Assembly: GCA_963573315.1 (NCBI GenBank)
Contig: OY752151.1
Coordinates: forward strand, 1,854,064 to 1,918,063
Length of the DNA: 64,000 bases
From: Entomortierella parvispora
Taxonomy: Eukaryota; Mortierellomycota; Mortierellomycetes; Mortierellales; Mortierellaceae
Direction of reading: 5' to 3'
The notes under the pieces were generated by a model. That model made no database searches. It was not told the DNA's origin and worked only from the letters and a program-made list of their open reading frames with translations. How positions within the stretch are numbered: the first letter of the stretch is position 1; every line of letters begins with the position of its first letter. Made by a program: the position numbers and the translations under genes. This document shows positions 1 to 12,822 of the stretch, in pieces.

Positions 1-2767
1 CCAATGGGGTTGTGAATCTTTTGGCAGCAGTCAGAACACCATCCATAGTCTGCTGGTAGACTTCGCAGATATATTTGAGTTCCTATGACCAGGTATGATT
101 AAGAATGGTCAGTTTCTTTCAATGGTAATTGCGGAAAATAGTCGAGTTTGAGCTTGAATACCGAGATCAGACTGCCGAGGAACTGACGCAAATCTTCAGC
201 AACTGCAAGGACCGGGGGAGTGTCTGCGTCTCGTTCCAGATTCTCTGTTGGTGGCGTGTGGCCAGCGTTCTCGACAAGACGAACGTGAAAGTGCTCGGTT
301 AACCTTAAAATCTGGTCACTAGATCTACCAGAAAACTGAACAAGCGCCCGGAGTCCATCAAAGTACACCGACATTAGCTTCGATTCGAAAAAATGTTTGA
401 TGGGGTCCCTTGCAAAAAAATCTCTTTCGCTCGCTCGAGATTGCCGATTGTGCCATTCTAGTTGTGCAAAGGAGCAGCGAATTAATAAAGAGCAGCCGAG
501 AAAGATAGGAGGTATCAGAGCTGAAGGAATGATTCTATGATCCTACCCTGTTCGAACGCGTGCATGGTGTCTCCTACGAGAGTCGCTAGTCGCTTTGTTC
601 CATTCCGGAGCTGACGTAAATGAGCCGTCCCCTGAAGGCCCATACTTTCCAAAAGGTGGACCATACGCCGAAAGTCTTTGTGCCCTAACAGCAGCTCGAT
701 TGGGGAGTGTCCATAGACATTATCCAAGCTGTCTGGGCTTAAAAGGGTTTCCATTCTGTCCAATTCGTCCATCTCCAAAAGTTCGGGTCGGTTTCTTGTC
801 AAACTTCCAGTTTGTGAATCCACAGCAGACGCAAGCGCCAAAGCAGCTGCACCGCTATGTCGCCCAGACTCCTCAGTAAGGGTAGTAAAGTTCATCCTTG
901 ATGGAACCTTCAAAAAACGAGGCACGACGATGTGAGCGGACGTTTCAGTGCCCATCATTAGTTTTTTTTAAACAAAACGCATCTTACCTGGAAAGATCGA
1001 CTCTCATCAAACACGTCGGCTACACCAGGTGTGCCTCCTTGGCCATGGTGGTTTCCACGTCTCTGCAGAGGGGGATCAAATTATTTTGTTAAGATAATTT
1101 GAATGAGACATAAAGTGTCCATATAATCTGACTACATTCGCCCTTACCACATCAGAGATGACATCCACAGCCTTCTTGCCTATAATTTCGAGGGCGCCAA
1201 GTCCAGTGCTGACCACATTACCGCTGACAACATCAATGGACGAATTTCCCTTTGGTTTCTTGGAGGTTTCCTGCGCTGGGCGGACAAAGCTGTGTGAAAC
1301 TTGAGGAGCCTCTGCTGAAAAGATATCTTCTGATGTTGTTCTGTTGGATTGCCCTGCCTGAGTTACTTTGCGATGGACACCCATCATGGCACTCCCTAGA
1401 GCATTGGATGCAAAGTCCAATGTAGAAAATAATGCCTCTGTCGGTCGCAACTAATATTAGAATGAATCAAGATTTAGTATCCTGCTTAAGTCCATTTCGT
1501 CCCTCAATGGCTGACAGTTCAGGTAATGAGAACTTACATCGGCTGACGGCCGCCGCGGCGCCGACTGTCCTGGGTCTCGTGAGCCTCCTGGTATATCTAG
1601 ATGACTCCCCTTCGTTTGAGTTTGCATCGTCGATGCCTTTGTATCCGAGGAGAATAAATCCTTGACGGATCTAGTTCCTGCAGTTTGAGAGTTACTGGCA
1701 GGTGAAGGCGCCAAAGGAGGTCGATTGGAATCGGATGTAGAAGAGATACTACCAGAGTGAAGTAGCGCCGCATTTCCTGATAGGGACGACTGCTTGTTGA
1801 TATACTCCGGAGCTGGGACTTTTGTTGCTGGAAGAGGAACAGGTGCATTGACCTTTGCCAGTGATTGTGACGACGTGGACATTTCTGTCTGGACTTCAGG
1901 ATGAGATACTTGGATATCAGTTTCTTGGTCGCCCCAGTCATCACCCCAAGCATCTTCGTCACCCCATGCGTCCGCGCCATGATCGGCCTCGTTTTCTTTA
2001 TAGTCCAACTTGGCAATAGGAAATCCGGCGCTCTTTTGCTCCTCCGTGGGTTTAAGAATGGACGGGGATTTTTCGACACTACGCGCAGAACTCAGCAAAT
2101 CCGATAAGTCATCCTTTCTGGGCGGCTCTCCTCCATGAGTCTTTGTGGCCGACGACTGCATTACAAGAGTGTTTGGTTGTTGTGGAGTTTGCTCCTTGTT
2201 CAAGCGTTCTCGCTGATACTCGAACTCTGGATCCAGCGACTCATACACCCGGTCTATCTGCTCTGTCGCCACGTTACGAATGCCCTGACCTGTAGATTTT
2301 TGCAAGAAAGTAAAGGATATAGGCGTCAGAACTCGCAATATCTGGCTCTTAGGCGAGAGTTGCTACTTACTTATTGTCTGAGCTTTCGACACTACAGCGT
2401 TAGGATTTTCGATAACCTCGCTGACGGTACTGACGGCCGTGTTGATCCAAGATCCGAGAGAGCCCCACCCTCGGCTTCCGTCGGGACTTCTTGCTTGTAC
2501 CTGTCCATAGTCGTCCTGGTTCTTTATGAAGGCATGCGGCTCGTGTTGGGGGGAAAACTGGCTGTTTCCGGAAGGATGTGTGGAGTTGTTCGTGAATCCA
2601 TTACTAGACTGACGTCCCTGGTGATGCGGTGGGAGCGGAGAGGAGGATGCCTCGTTGAGGTCTCTTGTAGTTCCGGTAGCTCGAGCAGAAGGACCGTTAG
2701 CACGGCGATTGCTGGCAGACATTTGAGCAGCCGATGCAAAGGATGAAGAGATGGGGAACGAAAGCAT
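1..2767 (-). CDS. FAM114-like (DUF719/Noxp20 family) protein, C terminus beyond window
   Basis: Several exons read leftwards from an ATG at 2767 (a second in-frame ATG is at 2722). Exon 1 ends at 2371 and joins exon 2 at 2289. An N-terminal GWGSLGSWINTAVSTVSEVIE segment and, about 400 residues later, GLGALEIIGKKAVDVISDV match the two hallmark blocks of FAM114A proteins (GWGSW near the N terminus and the L-ALE-IGKKT box). Between them lies a Ser/Pro-rich linker with an acidic DAWGDEDAWGDDWGD stretch. Later exons lie near 1065-989, 929-550 and 374-162. A last piece, 82-1, joins in frame after an ATAG acceptor, so the gene leaves the window. The junction around 515-400 is unresolved. FAM114 proteins in animals are Golgi/trafficking-associated and poorly characterised, so no biochemical function is claimed. 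Confidence 0.7.
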
Positions 2768-3228
2768 GCATGCATGTCTCCAGACGCTCAGGAAGTCATT
2801 ATATCACATGATATTTGCCTCCGAGTCGCGACTCGCGACTTGAGCGTGCTACCCTGATCAAAAGACTCAGACATTGCAAGCTGCTGACTCAAACACACAG
2901 GATTCGCGCTCCAACTTCAATTCGCATTGCATCTTGCGTCCTTTCCTTTATTCCCTGAATGATACTCTATGGATATGTTTTGGTGGTGTCTCTTTGTCCG
3001 TCCATTTGACTCTTTCATCTCTTTCCGCTCCCACGTGGAGATTCAAGTCTGGCAGTTCGGCCGCTCCGTGCGGGTCTTTCACTATGGGCCTAATGTCTTT
3101 TTAGCACCCAATGGCCTCGAATGCTGACGTTGGCCACAAGACATAATGCTCCCGAGACGTTTTATACAACCAGGCTTCGCCAGTTTAGCGGGCATCTGGA
3201 ATAGCAACTTTGCTGAAGCAACATGCTC
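2768..3228. other. intergenic, upstream of the FAM114-like gene
   Basis: About 460 bases between the start of the leftward FAM114-like gene and the stop of the next leftward gene. I see no convincing coding segment, RNA gene or repeat. The short open frame at 2874-3104 on the plus strand has no recognisable content. Confidence 0.6.
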
Positions 3229-5654
3229 TTATTTCTTGGGCACACTCCACGGCGCTTGCTGGTTCGCCGTCTTCACATGATGACCATTAGTCCCTGATGA
3301 GGCTGTCGTTGGCGTGGATGTACCCGATGATGGCGCGGACGATTTGTGGTCCGAACGGATATAGAAGAGAACATACGCCACACCATCGCCGTTTTTGCTG
3401 GCTGCTATTGACGAAGCCGCGAGAGCCGCAGCCAGAGCCGCAGATTCTGAGATAGCGCCGTTGATCAGAGTGCTATGACTAGATTTTGGTGAGGAATATG
3501 GCGCTGGTGCAGGTGGTGCATGGCTGTCCACGGTCACATCAGCCTCACTAATGACCGTGATGTTGGTATCGTCGATATGAAGCCACTCCGCGTTTTGTCG
3601 AAGAACATCGCAGGTATAATGTCCTCCAGCTGCAGTTCGTCCATGGTGATAAACGACTCCAAATAGTTTGTATGGTATGGGACTGGAAGGGCGTCGTGCT
3701 GGAGAGATGATTTCTATTGCAAAGAAAATGAAATGGCATTTGTCAATCGTCTCTTGGAAGTTATCGTTGGCGTTCAATCTATCTGCTCATCGGGCTAAGC
3801 ATATAGAACGTACCTGGTTGAAGGTTCAGCACGGTTTTGTAGCCAACTTGCTTATGAAGCTTTTGAGTGCCGCCGTCTTTGTATATGAACCGCTTAAGAT
3901 GGAGAACGAGGACAGGAGGTACCTGCTCGATAAATATTTTCTTGGTAGCCTCAACAGTAGCGCCTCCCTTTTCAGAACTTGTAAAGCCATCCAGGACCTC
4001 TGGAATGGTCGAATTGAGAAGTGCATCCTCAATTGTGTGCACGTTGTCTGGGGTGAGGTCCAGCTGCATGGATTGATAGGGCTCCAGAGTCACGGAATCC
4101 TTTTGAGACGGGATGCGAAGAATGGAACGAAGCTGCCCAGAAAAGATGGTTGTGATAGGTGTTGCGGAAAACTGGGTTGATCGCGTGAAGGAGGCCTTGT
4201 TCTTGGGTCCGGTCACTTCCATCCATTCATCTTCACTGACCCCACTCTCACTGCTGTCATTATCTGCGAAGCTGTCCAAGTCAGACCCTGCAGGCTTGTC
4301 CTTCATGGCGGCAAAGAATTCTTCGTGAAGGCCATCCAGGAGGAATCCTAAAAACTCTTGACAGTCCTCCTGTCGGCCCCTCATAGAGTCAAACCTCTTG
4401 AGGCCTCTCAATGCATCATAGACATACTCCGGGACAAATGGAGGTCCATAGTCTGGAAGGCTCTTTGTCGCAAGGTTGAACTCGTTCAGAAACATGATAC
4501 TAAAAATATAAAGTAGCCATTGTTCCATCGGTTAGCTTGTATTTGTGAGTATTGAAACAGGATATTCAAGGTCAAGAGTATCTTACAGAGAATCGACCAG
4601 AGGAGTGGAGGATTTGAAGCTGTGAACAACATGTTTGCCAATTTGCATCAGCAGGTTATAAAACGGCGGACAGTGAAGGAGTGGTTGAAGAATCTATGTT
4701 GAAAAACGAATATCGTGTCAGTCCGAGTTATGATCTCCAACGTAAGATTACTGTTTGACTGACTGGACCCAACAAGAATCTGCCCTTTGCCACTTACAGC
4801 ATTCATAAAGCACATGTTGCCGTTGTTTACAAGCCCCCTGGGTTGGATCAAGGGCGAGGAGTACGAGGGTTTGTACTTGTGCAAAACGTCTGCGATGCCA
4901 TCAAATTGAGCTCCGTTTCCGTTAGCGACTCGACTGCCTGCACCGGACGTCTTGTCCGAAAGCGGACCTGATGCTGTGGTTGTTGCTGTGGTTGGGGGTG
5001 GGTTTTTGGATCGCAAAAGCTCTGCCCAGGTCTTGGGTTTGGCCGGCGCAGCTGGTGTGGTCACCGAAGTCGTTGGAGTAGTTGCGTCCTGGGTAGTAGC
5101 TTCTGCTGCTTCGATTTTGGCAGCAGCAGCCTTGGCTGCGGCATCTTTCCTTCTCTGCGCACGCAAAAGTCTCTTTCTAGTAGGATACCAGGCTGTTTTT
5201 GCACCATAAACGTAAACCCAAGTTAATGATCAATACATGGTTCAATAAATGCAATGTGCTGTTTGTGCTGCTCTTTTGTAATCCTCGTACCTTTGGGGCG
5301 CTTTCCAATGGACCAGATCACCTATAAGCGAAAGACAGAATCAAGGATCCAGATCCAGAATGTCAGTGCTGTGCTAAGCGCGATGGATTGATTAAAGTGA
5401 TCGAGCTTCTTACCGGGCCATCATCATCCTTCCTGACAACCTTGCTGATGTCCTCCCTGGTGAGTTGTCCAAAAGCAGGCCCTTGTTGGGGGTCGTAGGA
5501 CTATGAAGGATACACACGAGAATGCAAGCAGATTGTTAAGAGATTAGGTCCAAGTAACATGCGGCCCGGGGCATGAGGTTGCTTTGCAACCAGGGGGCAT
5601 TAACAATTCGAGCTGTGCTGTCGCAGAGATGCATACATCGGCCAAGCTTTTCAT
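3229..5654 (-). CDS. ubiquitin carboxyl-terminal hydrolase, USP10/Ubp3 family
   Basis: Cysteine protease that removes ubiquitin from substrates. The Cys box [13 protein letters not shown] (about 4800-4850) runs across an intron into [15 protein letters not shown]. The [20 protein letters not shown] block follows, and the His box [20 protein letters not shown] (about 3600-3680) is followed by LHIDDTN with the catalytic Asp. These match USP10 in order and spacing. A short first exon, MKSLAD at 5654, splices with correct phase through [10 protein letters not shown] and [10 protein letters not shown] to [10 protein letters not shown]; this decides the start. An Ala/Thr-rich linker precedes the catalytic domain. 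An acidic insert ([14 protein letters not shown]) and an Ala-rich segment near the end are extra low-complexity loops. In yeast Ubp3 works with Bre5 in COPII/COPI trafficking, ribophagy and stress responses; that role here is inferred from family. Confidence 0.88.
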
Positions 5655-6047
5655 GAAAAGTGCAGAGGGGAGTGGAGAGGGGAAGGCCGAGAGGGGTGGA
5701 GGGGGTGCGGGGTGCCGGATGGGGGCCTCGTGAGGGATGGGAAAGAGGATCCTCCTGGAGCGTCGATTGTCGAGTGAGAGATGATGCGGAGGAGAAGAAA
5801 GAAGAGAGAACAGAGGAAACGAATGGAAGAAAAAAACCAAGAAAAAAATTGAACCCCCCACCATGGCGCCAAAGAAATCGATCCTTCCCTCCTTCTCTCG
5901 TTCTTTATCTCGTCTGCCCCAGTCGTCGACAATCATGGACAGACCACTACAACAGCATGCACAGGCACCGACCCTTTCCAGAAAGTTCATTCGCGTCATG
6001 GATCTGACCTGGTCTGGTCTAGTCTGGTCTGGTCTGGTCTGATTCGT
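5655..6047. other. purine-rich spacer and leader of the USP10-like gene
   Basis: About 390 bases. On the minus strand it is strongly C/T-rich (5660-5850), as are many leaders in this window, and probably carries the 5' UTR/promoter of the USP10-like gene. A short tandem run of gtctggtct/ggtctg occurs at about 6010-6040. The long frame reading leftwards through it (5544-5999) is a by-product of the C/T bias. Confidence 0.55.
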
Positions 6048-7097
6048 TTATTTCATGCTGGACCCCCATAACTCCGGCATTACCTGCGGCAGATCTTTGA
6101 TCGAATGGATCCGAAACTGCCCACTGGATGAGTCCTCCGCCGGATCTTCCAGGAGATGCACCGCGGTCCAACCCAGTTTTGTTGCCATTTCCACATTCGC
6201 CGAGGAATCGTCAACAAAGAAACACAGAGATGGATCTGTGACACCAGCCTCTTTCATAGCCTTCTCGAAAGCCTTTCGGTCGGGCTTGCATACAAACTGA
6301 GGCGCGCGGTAGTTACAAAAGGTTATCCCGTGGAAGAGTCCCTGGAGTCCAAGGATACGGACCACTCGGTTGGCGTGCTAGAGTGAACCTGGAGTTAGCG
6401 AGCGGCTTTTCGATCTCCCCCTCCCCCCCGCACCTTGCTTCTAGTGAACTTACAGACTCGCCTGCGTTGGTAAAGAGCCACTTCCTGCCAATATTCATGG
6501 ATTGGATCATGTTGCGGAGTCCTGGATCTTCTCTCAGGATACTTTCTAGAGGTAAACCTCCATCCACCTTTTCATCATAGTCTCTGATGTCCACTTCGGG
6601 ATGCCTTTCCACCAAACCTCGAATCGCAAGGCCATACGTGAGATAATAATGATGTGCTAGCGACTCCACTGTAAAGGAGAAGAGTTGTTTGTGTAAATAC
6701 CGCAAGTCTTCAGGAGCTCAGTTCGTGTTGAAACCACACGTTGTTTACGTGCCTTCTGAGTGCGGGATGCCTGAGGTCTTGAAGTAGTTCTCGATCCTAT
6801 GTATGGGAATAGGTCCTCTCGAGTTTAGTTTCTGTGGTATAAAGAGACATTCATCAAGCATCCTTACCTCTCCTTCATTAAAGCTGGAATCCCAGATGAC
6901 TTAGGATAGAGACAGTTATCAATGTCAAAGAAGAAGACGCGCTGATCTGTGCTGGGGTTGCTTTGAAGGCTCTTTGGAGGTAACAGGTCCGATCGGGCTC
7001 TGGCCCCGCGGATAGGGGCAACCACGCGGCGGTGACGCGTAATGGCTCTACTTCTTGTTTGCTGGGTGAGCGTTGGTAGGACAAAGATTCGATTCAT
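6048..7097 (-). CDS. HAD-family pyrimidine/nucleotide 5'-nucleotidase (Phm8/Sdt1 type)
   Basis: Haloacid-dehalogenase phosphatase resembling yeast Phm8 and Sdt1, which dephosphorylate nucleoside and pyrimidine monophosphates. HAD motif I is FFFDIDNCLYP (nucleophile Asp), motif II is KWLFTNAGE, the motif III lysine lies in FVCKPDRKAFE, and motif IV is CFFVDDSSANVE. The helical cap segment is HHYYLTYGLAIRGL. Four exons: motif I is in the first; the second (GIENYF-like, ending GIPHSE) leaves through an apparent GC donor (GCACGT, 6747-6752) and joins VESLAHHYY at 6668. The start at 7097 gives a short Arg-rich N terminus that could be a mitochondrial leader. An upstream in-frame ATG at 7214 adds 39 residues without family resemblance and is judged less likely. 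Confidence 0.88.
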
Positions 7098-7349
7098 GTC
7101 GATGGAGGAATGGGAGAGGAGACTAAAAGTTCCAATGAGGAGCAGTGCATGAAGTTCACCACATTCACTCCACGTGATTTTTTCCCTTCGTTCATTCCTT
7201 CGTAGGCGTATCATACATGCTAGAATTTATTAGGATGCGATTTGTATGTTGAATACAATAATTTGCCTTGGTTGGGCAGATCGAATAGGTATATGTTGAA
7301 TATTATACAAAAGAACAATGAGAAAAACAAAAGAAAAGACACAGAGTCT

Positions 7350-9295
7350 CTACTTGGCGTCGACAGGAACGACACCGTCCAACTCCTGAAGAGCGATCTC
7401 GGAGATGGGGCCCTTGAACCAGTTTCTGGCACTCAAGAACCAAGTAAGGGTCGAGAAAGCCAAAAGGAAACCAACAGCAGCAGGGGTGAAGTTGAAGGTG
7501 TCAACATCCGACACAGGCCACGACTGGGGCAAGTTGAAGATGATGAAGATGAATGCAGTCCAGATGACGGCAACCCAACCGATGGGCTTGGACCAGCGTC
7601 CGAGGTTGAACTCGTGTTGAACAAAGGTCGAAGAACCGACAGTGATGCGGAGCAAGATGGGGATGGCGTACGAGGTGGTGAATCCGATGATAGAGATTCC
7701 AGAAATAGCGCTCAAGGTAGCAGCAGATCCGAGAGAGGGCAAGGCCAAGATGATGACAACAATAACAGAGAGCCAGACAAGACGGAGGGGCATCATGGTG
7801 CGCTTGTTAAGAACAGTCCAGTAAGGCGAGAAGGGGAGACCACCATCACGAGCAAAAGCGTAGAGCATGCGAGAGTTGGCTGCAACAGTGGCGACACCGC
7901 AGAGGAATCCGGCAAAGACAACAATAAAGATGAGAACGGTACCGCCGCGCTTGCCAGCACAATCGACGAAAATCTGCTGGGCGGCGCCACCGTACGCGCT
8001 GGCCAAGGTAGCGGTGTAGTTCTGGATACCGAAAGTCATGGCAAGAGCAAGACCCAAACCGATCAAGACAGACGCAAAGATCGAGAGAAGAATTCCGCGG
8101 GGACCGTTGACATAGGAGCGCTCGGTCTCCTCAGACATGTGGGCAGAACTGTGAGGTAAGATGACGGATTTGTTAGACGACTGAAGGATAAATTTGAGCA
8201 ATTAGGCAATTCAAGAATCTGTGGCCATCATCACTTACGCATCATAACCAAGCATGGACCACTGGGACTGCAAGAGACCTAACATGAAAACAAAGACTGG
8301 GCTGGCACCGGCGGCTGTGTAACCGGTTGTATCCTCGAAATCAGTGAAGACGAATTTGGCAGTCTGCAACTTTGGGGCGCCAACAAGGATGACGATAATG
8401 ATAGCGATCGTGCCAGCAATATGGACAACAACAGAGACCAGGGAAGCAACCTTGAGAGCACGACCACCAGACGAGTTGATGAGACCAGCAGCAATCATGA
8501 AAGCAGCCATGATGTAAAAGTTCTTCTTTCCATCAAGCACGTAATCAGGGTTCCAAATAGCAATCATGGAGTTGGTAAAAGTTGCGGCAGCGAGAACAGA
8601 TCCAGAACATCCTGCAACCTGGCCGAGAATGTTGAACCAGGCCTCATACCAGGAGAACATGGGTCCCCACTTAGGTCCACCCTGAATTGATGGAGTAAAG
8701 GAAATCCGGTTAACGCACTGTTGAACATGAATCATCCTTTGACAAAAAAAAAGAGACGAAAACTTACGAGCTTGGCAGTCCAGAAGTAGAGTCCACCAGC
8801 AGTAGGATAAGTACTGCAAATCTCGGCCATTCCAAGACCGATGAACATGACGAAGAAGGCGACAAGCAACCAACCCCAGATAGCAACGATGGGACCACCG
8901 GTGACCATACCGAATCCATAGAGGGGAATGATACCGATCAACACAGACGAGTTTGTCAAAGTGAAGCCAAAGTTCTGAAGGCCAGTGAACTGACGCCTGT
9001 CGGAAAAAGAAAAAGTGAAGGAAGGCAGGTTGTTGGTTAGGAATACTTGCTCGTTTTGTCAAAGTGAATAGCCTTCGGGCCAGTCAATCGCTCGTACTTC
9101 ATGTTTTGCTTGTAGCCGAGCTATTGTGAGTTGAAGGGTGGAAAAGGAGACAGCAAGCAGGTTAGCAACCGAGTGATCCAAAGGGGAAAAGTATGGGAGG
9201 AGAGAGCTTCTACGGCTCAACCCACATACCTGGGCAAGACGAGCCTCGTCCTCATTGTAGTTGGCGGGGTGACCCTTTTCCTCGATGGTGGCCAT
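7350..9295 (-). CDS. APC-superfamily amino-acid/GABA/choline permease (Uga4-like)
   Basis: Integral membrane transporter of about 535 residues assembled from at least five exons. The N-terminal exon is MATIEEKGHPANYNEDEARLAQ (start 9295). Transmembrane segments begin with the GFTLTNSSVLIGIIPLYGFGM block. The consensus GGLYFWTAKL and GGPKWGPMFSWYEAWFNILG follow, typical of the fungal amino acid/choline transporter group (Uga4, Hnm1, Bat1-like). Further blocks are SAHMSEETERSYVNGPRGI, characteristic of the loop after the sixth helix, and ANSRMLYAFARDGGLPFS. About 12 hydrophobic helices are visible. Codon use is C-biased, suggesting high expression. The substrate cannot be assigned; GABA, choline and other amino acids are all possible in this group. 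The leader and promoter lie in the C/T-biased stretch 9296-9430. Confidence 0.9.
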
Positions 9296-10442
9296 TTGGG
9301 ATGAAAGAGGATGGGGAGATGCAGGGAGGGAATGGGAGAGGATGCGGTGATGAGAAGAGAAGAAAGAAAGAGGAGAAAAAAGGAGGGAAAAGAAGGGTGG
9401 GGGAGCGGACTTTTTATAGAGGCGAGGCACCCAATCTGCTGGCCGACAAACATCCGCCTGGCCCTGGCCCTCCGTCGCCCTTGACGACTGGGATCCCAGC
9501 AGTGGGAACTCAATTGGAACGGGCAGGACTCGGAGGGCGCACGCACGCACCGACAGGGGCAAACGAGTTGACTGCCAATGTCCACGTCCAAACAGCTGCA
9601 GGGGGGGAGCAGAGACAGGGACAGGGACGAGGTGAACGTCTGTTCCTGTTGGCGTGGAGGGAAGGGGCCGGGCCTTTTTTTTTTTTTTTTTTTTTTTTCC
9701 CTCGCACAAACAAACAATCAGAAAAAGATGCTAGCAGACACATGCCAAGGGACAAGAAACTGCCCACGCGAACAAGCAGTGTGATACAAGCGTTGTCGAG
9801 CCAGCCCGGGTTCATCCCACACCGCACCCACACCGCACCCGCACCCGCACCCACATCCACACACAACAACTCCCTCTCGCCACCCCCTGGTAAGTCCTGC
9901 TCCCGCCTCTCTTCTGATTTGCCTTGTTCCTGTCTCTTCCCCTGTCCCTGATACCAGTTCCTGTGCGGGCACCAGCCAACTGGCCAGCTGGCGACCACTG
10001 CTGAGATGTGCCGGAGTGGAATCAACCTGATCACATCAATCCTCTGTACACACTCCTGTTGCTGCTCCAACAGCAGGACAGCAGCAGCAGCAGCAGCAGA
10101 CGACAGCAGCTGAACGCACAGAAGCACCAAAAACCTCTATTCTCTTCTGCGATTGGTTGTCAAAGAAATTCATTCCCCCATCCTCGTCGCTCGTGGTCGT
10201 CCATGCACGGACTGAGATCGAAAACAGCTGCAGCAAGGTTAGTCTTTTGGATTTCGTTGGGGTACAACCGCAACAAGTTTCGGTGCTGACCGCCCGCGTG
10301 CAAATCCATCTTATCTGGGTTTCTCAATCTCAACACTGAACATCCATTATTGTTCGGTAATTGACGCCGTTTATTATCATTCATTATTAGTTTCGTAGGA
10401 TAGAGGATATATAAGGGCACGTGTGTGTGTGTATCTGATCAT
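9296..10442. other. 1.15-kb intergenic region with a 24-base T run
   Basis: Sits between the leftward permease start and the 3' end of the next leftward gene. It contains a T24 homopolymer at 9675-9698, a CA/CACC-rich stretch at about 9815-9870, and a (CAG)n-like run at 10078-10101. The open frames here (for example 9193-9951 plus, 9510-10130 minus) run through homopolymer and simple sequence and show no family motif, so I call no gene. Confidence 0.6.
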
Positions 10443-12449
10443 TTACACGACTGCAATGGCCGCCGATGATCCTGCTCCGGCTCCTCCGGACGAGGATGAA
10501 CCCACCATCGAGTCTTCTCGAAGCAGTTGCAAGAGCTGCTCCCGCTCCTTGGCACTGAGCTCACCATCGTCGTCCTCGCGCTCGGTTTGGATTCGTTGTT
10601 TTCTAAACATGCACAGTGAAATGTCAGCAAACGATCAGTCTTTACAAGACACACTTACAATGGCTTTATGAATCACTCTTACCCTGACCGGATCACAGAA
10701 GCCACATCTGATGGACCAGAGACAAAGTAGCGCTCATCCGCAAAGGGATCGACGGACTCTGCTGCTGTGGATGCCTCTGCTGTTTGGAGGGTTTCGCTGT
10801 GGATGCTTGCGGGACTGCCCTCGCGGGGGAACGACATCGGGTTGGCGTACGGGTTCTCACCTACGCCAGATGCATTGGCTCCGAGCAGCGCTCGAACTGC
10901 CTGGCGGCGTTGCATCATTTGACCATGAGATCTGAGCGCCATAGCCAGTTCATCGTTGGCGCTCAAGATGCCAGCTAACATTAAGAAGCAAGACGAGATC
11001 AGTCATCAATTGACTTTTTTTGTATCCATTGGCCTCATTTCCCGGAAATTCTCCATTGCAATCAAACCCACGCACCAAGACAGATCTCATTGGGCTCGCT
11101 CGATTCTGTGACCTCGGCTAGATACACCTGCATGGCTTGGTGAAGAGTGACACACTTTGAATAAAATTCCTGTACGAAGGAATGGATGGGAGGGAGAATG
11201 GAGAGGTTAGCAAAGACCTTTGACAACAAATTCACCCTCTTGCTAGCAAGTTCATTAGCTTATTGTACCTTGATTAGTTCGTTTCCCTCCACAGCTTCCA
11301 GTTCGGGGTCGGCAAAGGATACAGCCTCTTGCAACATGCGAGCGTTGCTATCTGCAAGATCAACGTCCGATAGGATCTGATAGGCCCTCTATAGACAAAA
11401 TCATGGTGGTCAGTGTCTGCTTGTTGAAATCAAAGCCTCATCTCAAACTCGATGATCACTGTACCTGCTCCTTTGTCAAGCGAGGCATGACTGTCAATGG
11501 CGTGGTATTTTTCATGAATTGTTTACGAAGGTATGAGTCGGAGAGCACTCTTTGGTACAGGGCTGGAATAACTGCGAGACCTGGGTCTGTTCCACACTTT
11601 TTCGCCCAATCTCGAAGTCTCTCGATGAGTCTGACACGGACATGGACGTTTGTCAGCTAGATGATATCCAACAATTGAAGGCAACGCTGATAAGTCAAAA
11701 CGATCCAGAGCAAACGATGATGGGCACGCGAGGAGGGTTTTCTTAGAATCGGAGAAAGGGGGTTTCGTACATCTGACCAAATGGTCTCCATGATTTCTGT
11801 GGAAAACTTCGTGGTGGCCAGTTCAGCTAGAGCAAAAACAAGCAGATACGTGGCAATTAGGGCCTTTCCCCTCTTTTTTGATGACCGCTGTGTCGGTCCT
11901 GAGCAATTGAGCAATTGTTTGCTGACGATGGTCTACCTTTGAACTTCGAGCCACAGCTGTCCATCATGGACTGAATCATCTGTGTTTCGAAACATATAAG
12001 TGTCAGAGTCCTTCCTCTTGGAAATATATATTCAGCCTCACTTTCCAAAAAAACGCGTCGCCCTACCGTGATAACATTGAGCTGTTCTTGCGGTGTTCCA
12101 GTACGCATCCTCTTGCGGAGGGCTTTTGCAGCCTCTTTGGCTCTGCGAAGGGATAGGATCATCTTGTTAACAATGTGCCTGAGTCGAGTCGAGGCTGTAG
12201 GGGAGGGACAGGCTTCTTACCCGTTGTCGTTGGCATTGACTTCTCTACAAAGTTCCTCAACCAAGCTCCAGTCACTGATGACTCTCAGCTTGGCAATGAT
12301 CTCTAAATGATGAATGCCAATTAGCTGGGCGCTCTTGCAACCATTGCTGAATCTCATCAACTGCTTGAGTGCCTTTTTGTTTTTTGTTTTTTTGTTTTTT
12401 TTGTACCGATGCTCTGAGTGATTCTCGTTTTCTTTTTGAAGACGTCCAT
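10443..12449 (-). CDS. VHS and GAT domain trafficking adaptor (Lsb5/TOM1-like)
   Basis: A leftward gene of many small exons. After MDVFKKKTRITQSI the first intron is followed by an in-frame EIIAKLRVISDWSLVEELC segment. The VHS superhelix continues through AAKALRKRM, NVITMIQSMMDSCGSKF and RVRLIERLRDWAKK. A GAT-type three-helix segment follows (RAYQILSDVDLADSNARMLQEAV, then LHQAMQVYLAEV and ILSANDELAMALRSH). The tail is Ser/Gly-rich with KQRIQTEREDDDGELSAKE and a stop at 10443-10445. VHS domains bind sorting signals or ubiquitin and GAT domains bind ubiquitin or Arf. Yeast Lsb5 acts in actin-linked endocytosis and endosomal sorting. Whether this is a true Lsb5 orthologue or a TOM1/GGA relative is not settled; I see no GAE ear domain. 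Confidence 0.78.
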
Positions 12450-12822
12450 TGTTATTGTGTTAAGAAGAGAGTGAAGAAGGTGAAGTAGAGGAGGGGTCGT
12501 CGAGGAGGGGATTTTGTGTTTGGACAGGGGATGACGGAGAAGAGGTGGGGCGACTTGTGTCGGAGGCACAGCGACTCCCTTCTATTTAAGCACACAATTA
12601 CCGGGCTCTGAGCTCAAGCTATAACTTGACGGTGGCAAACTGGTGTGACCAAACAAGCAAGATCATTGGACATGCCTCTGTCGTTGACCACGGACATGAT
12701 CAATTGACTCGCTCCCAAAGCAGACTGAGCTTGTGAAACTTTTCAAGCTGTGCCGGGGATGTCTGGATTGACACTCATATTATTGTCACGGGCTAATTTG
12801 AACAAACGACTATGTAAAGGGC
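12450..12822. other. intergenic spacer upstream of the VHS-GAT gene
   Basis: About 370 bases. The part next to the VHS-GAT start is C/T-rich on the minus strand (leader-like). No gene or repeat recognised. Confidence 0.55.

Noticed and set aside
7098-7214. In-frame upstream ATG of the nucleotidase at 7214
   Set aside because: Adds 39 residues without family similarity; the ATG at 7097 is more consistent with family length.
9193-9951. 252-residue plus-strand frame and minus-strand partners around the T24 run
   Set aside because: They cross the homopolymer and promoter leader of the permease, with no domain.
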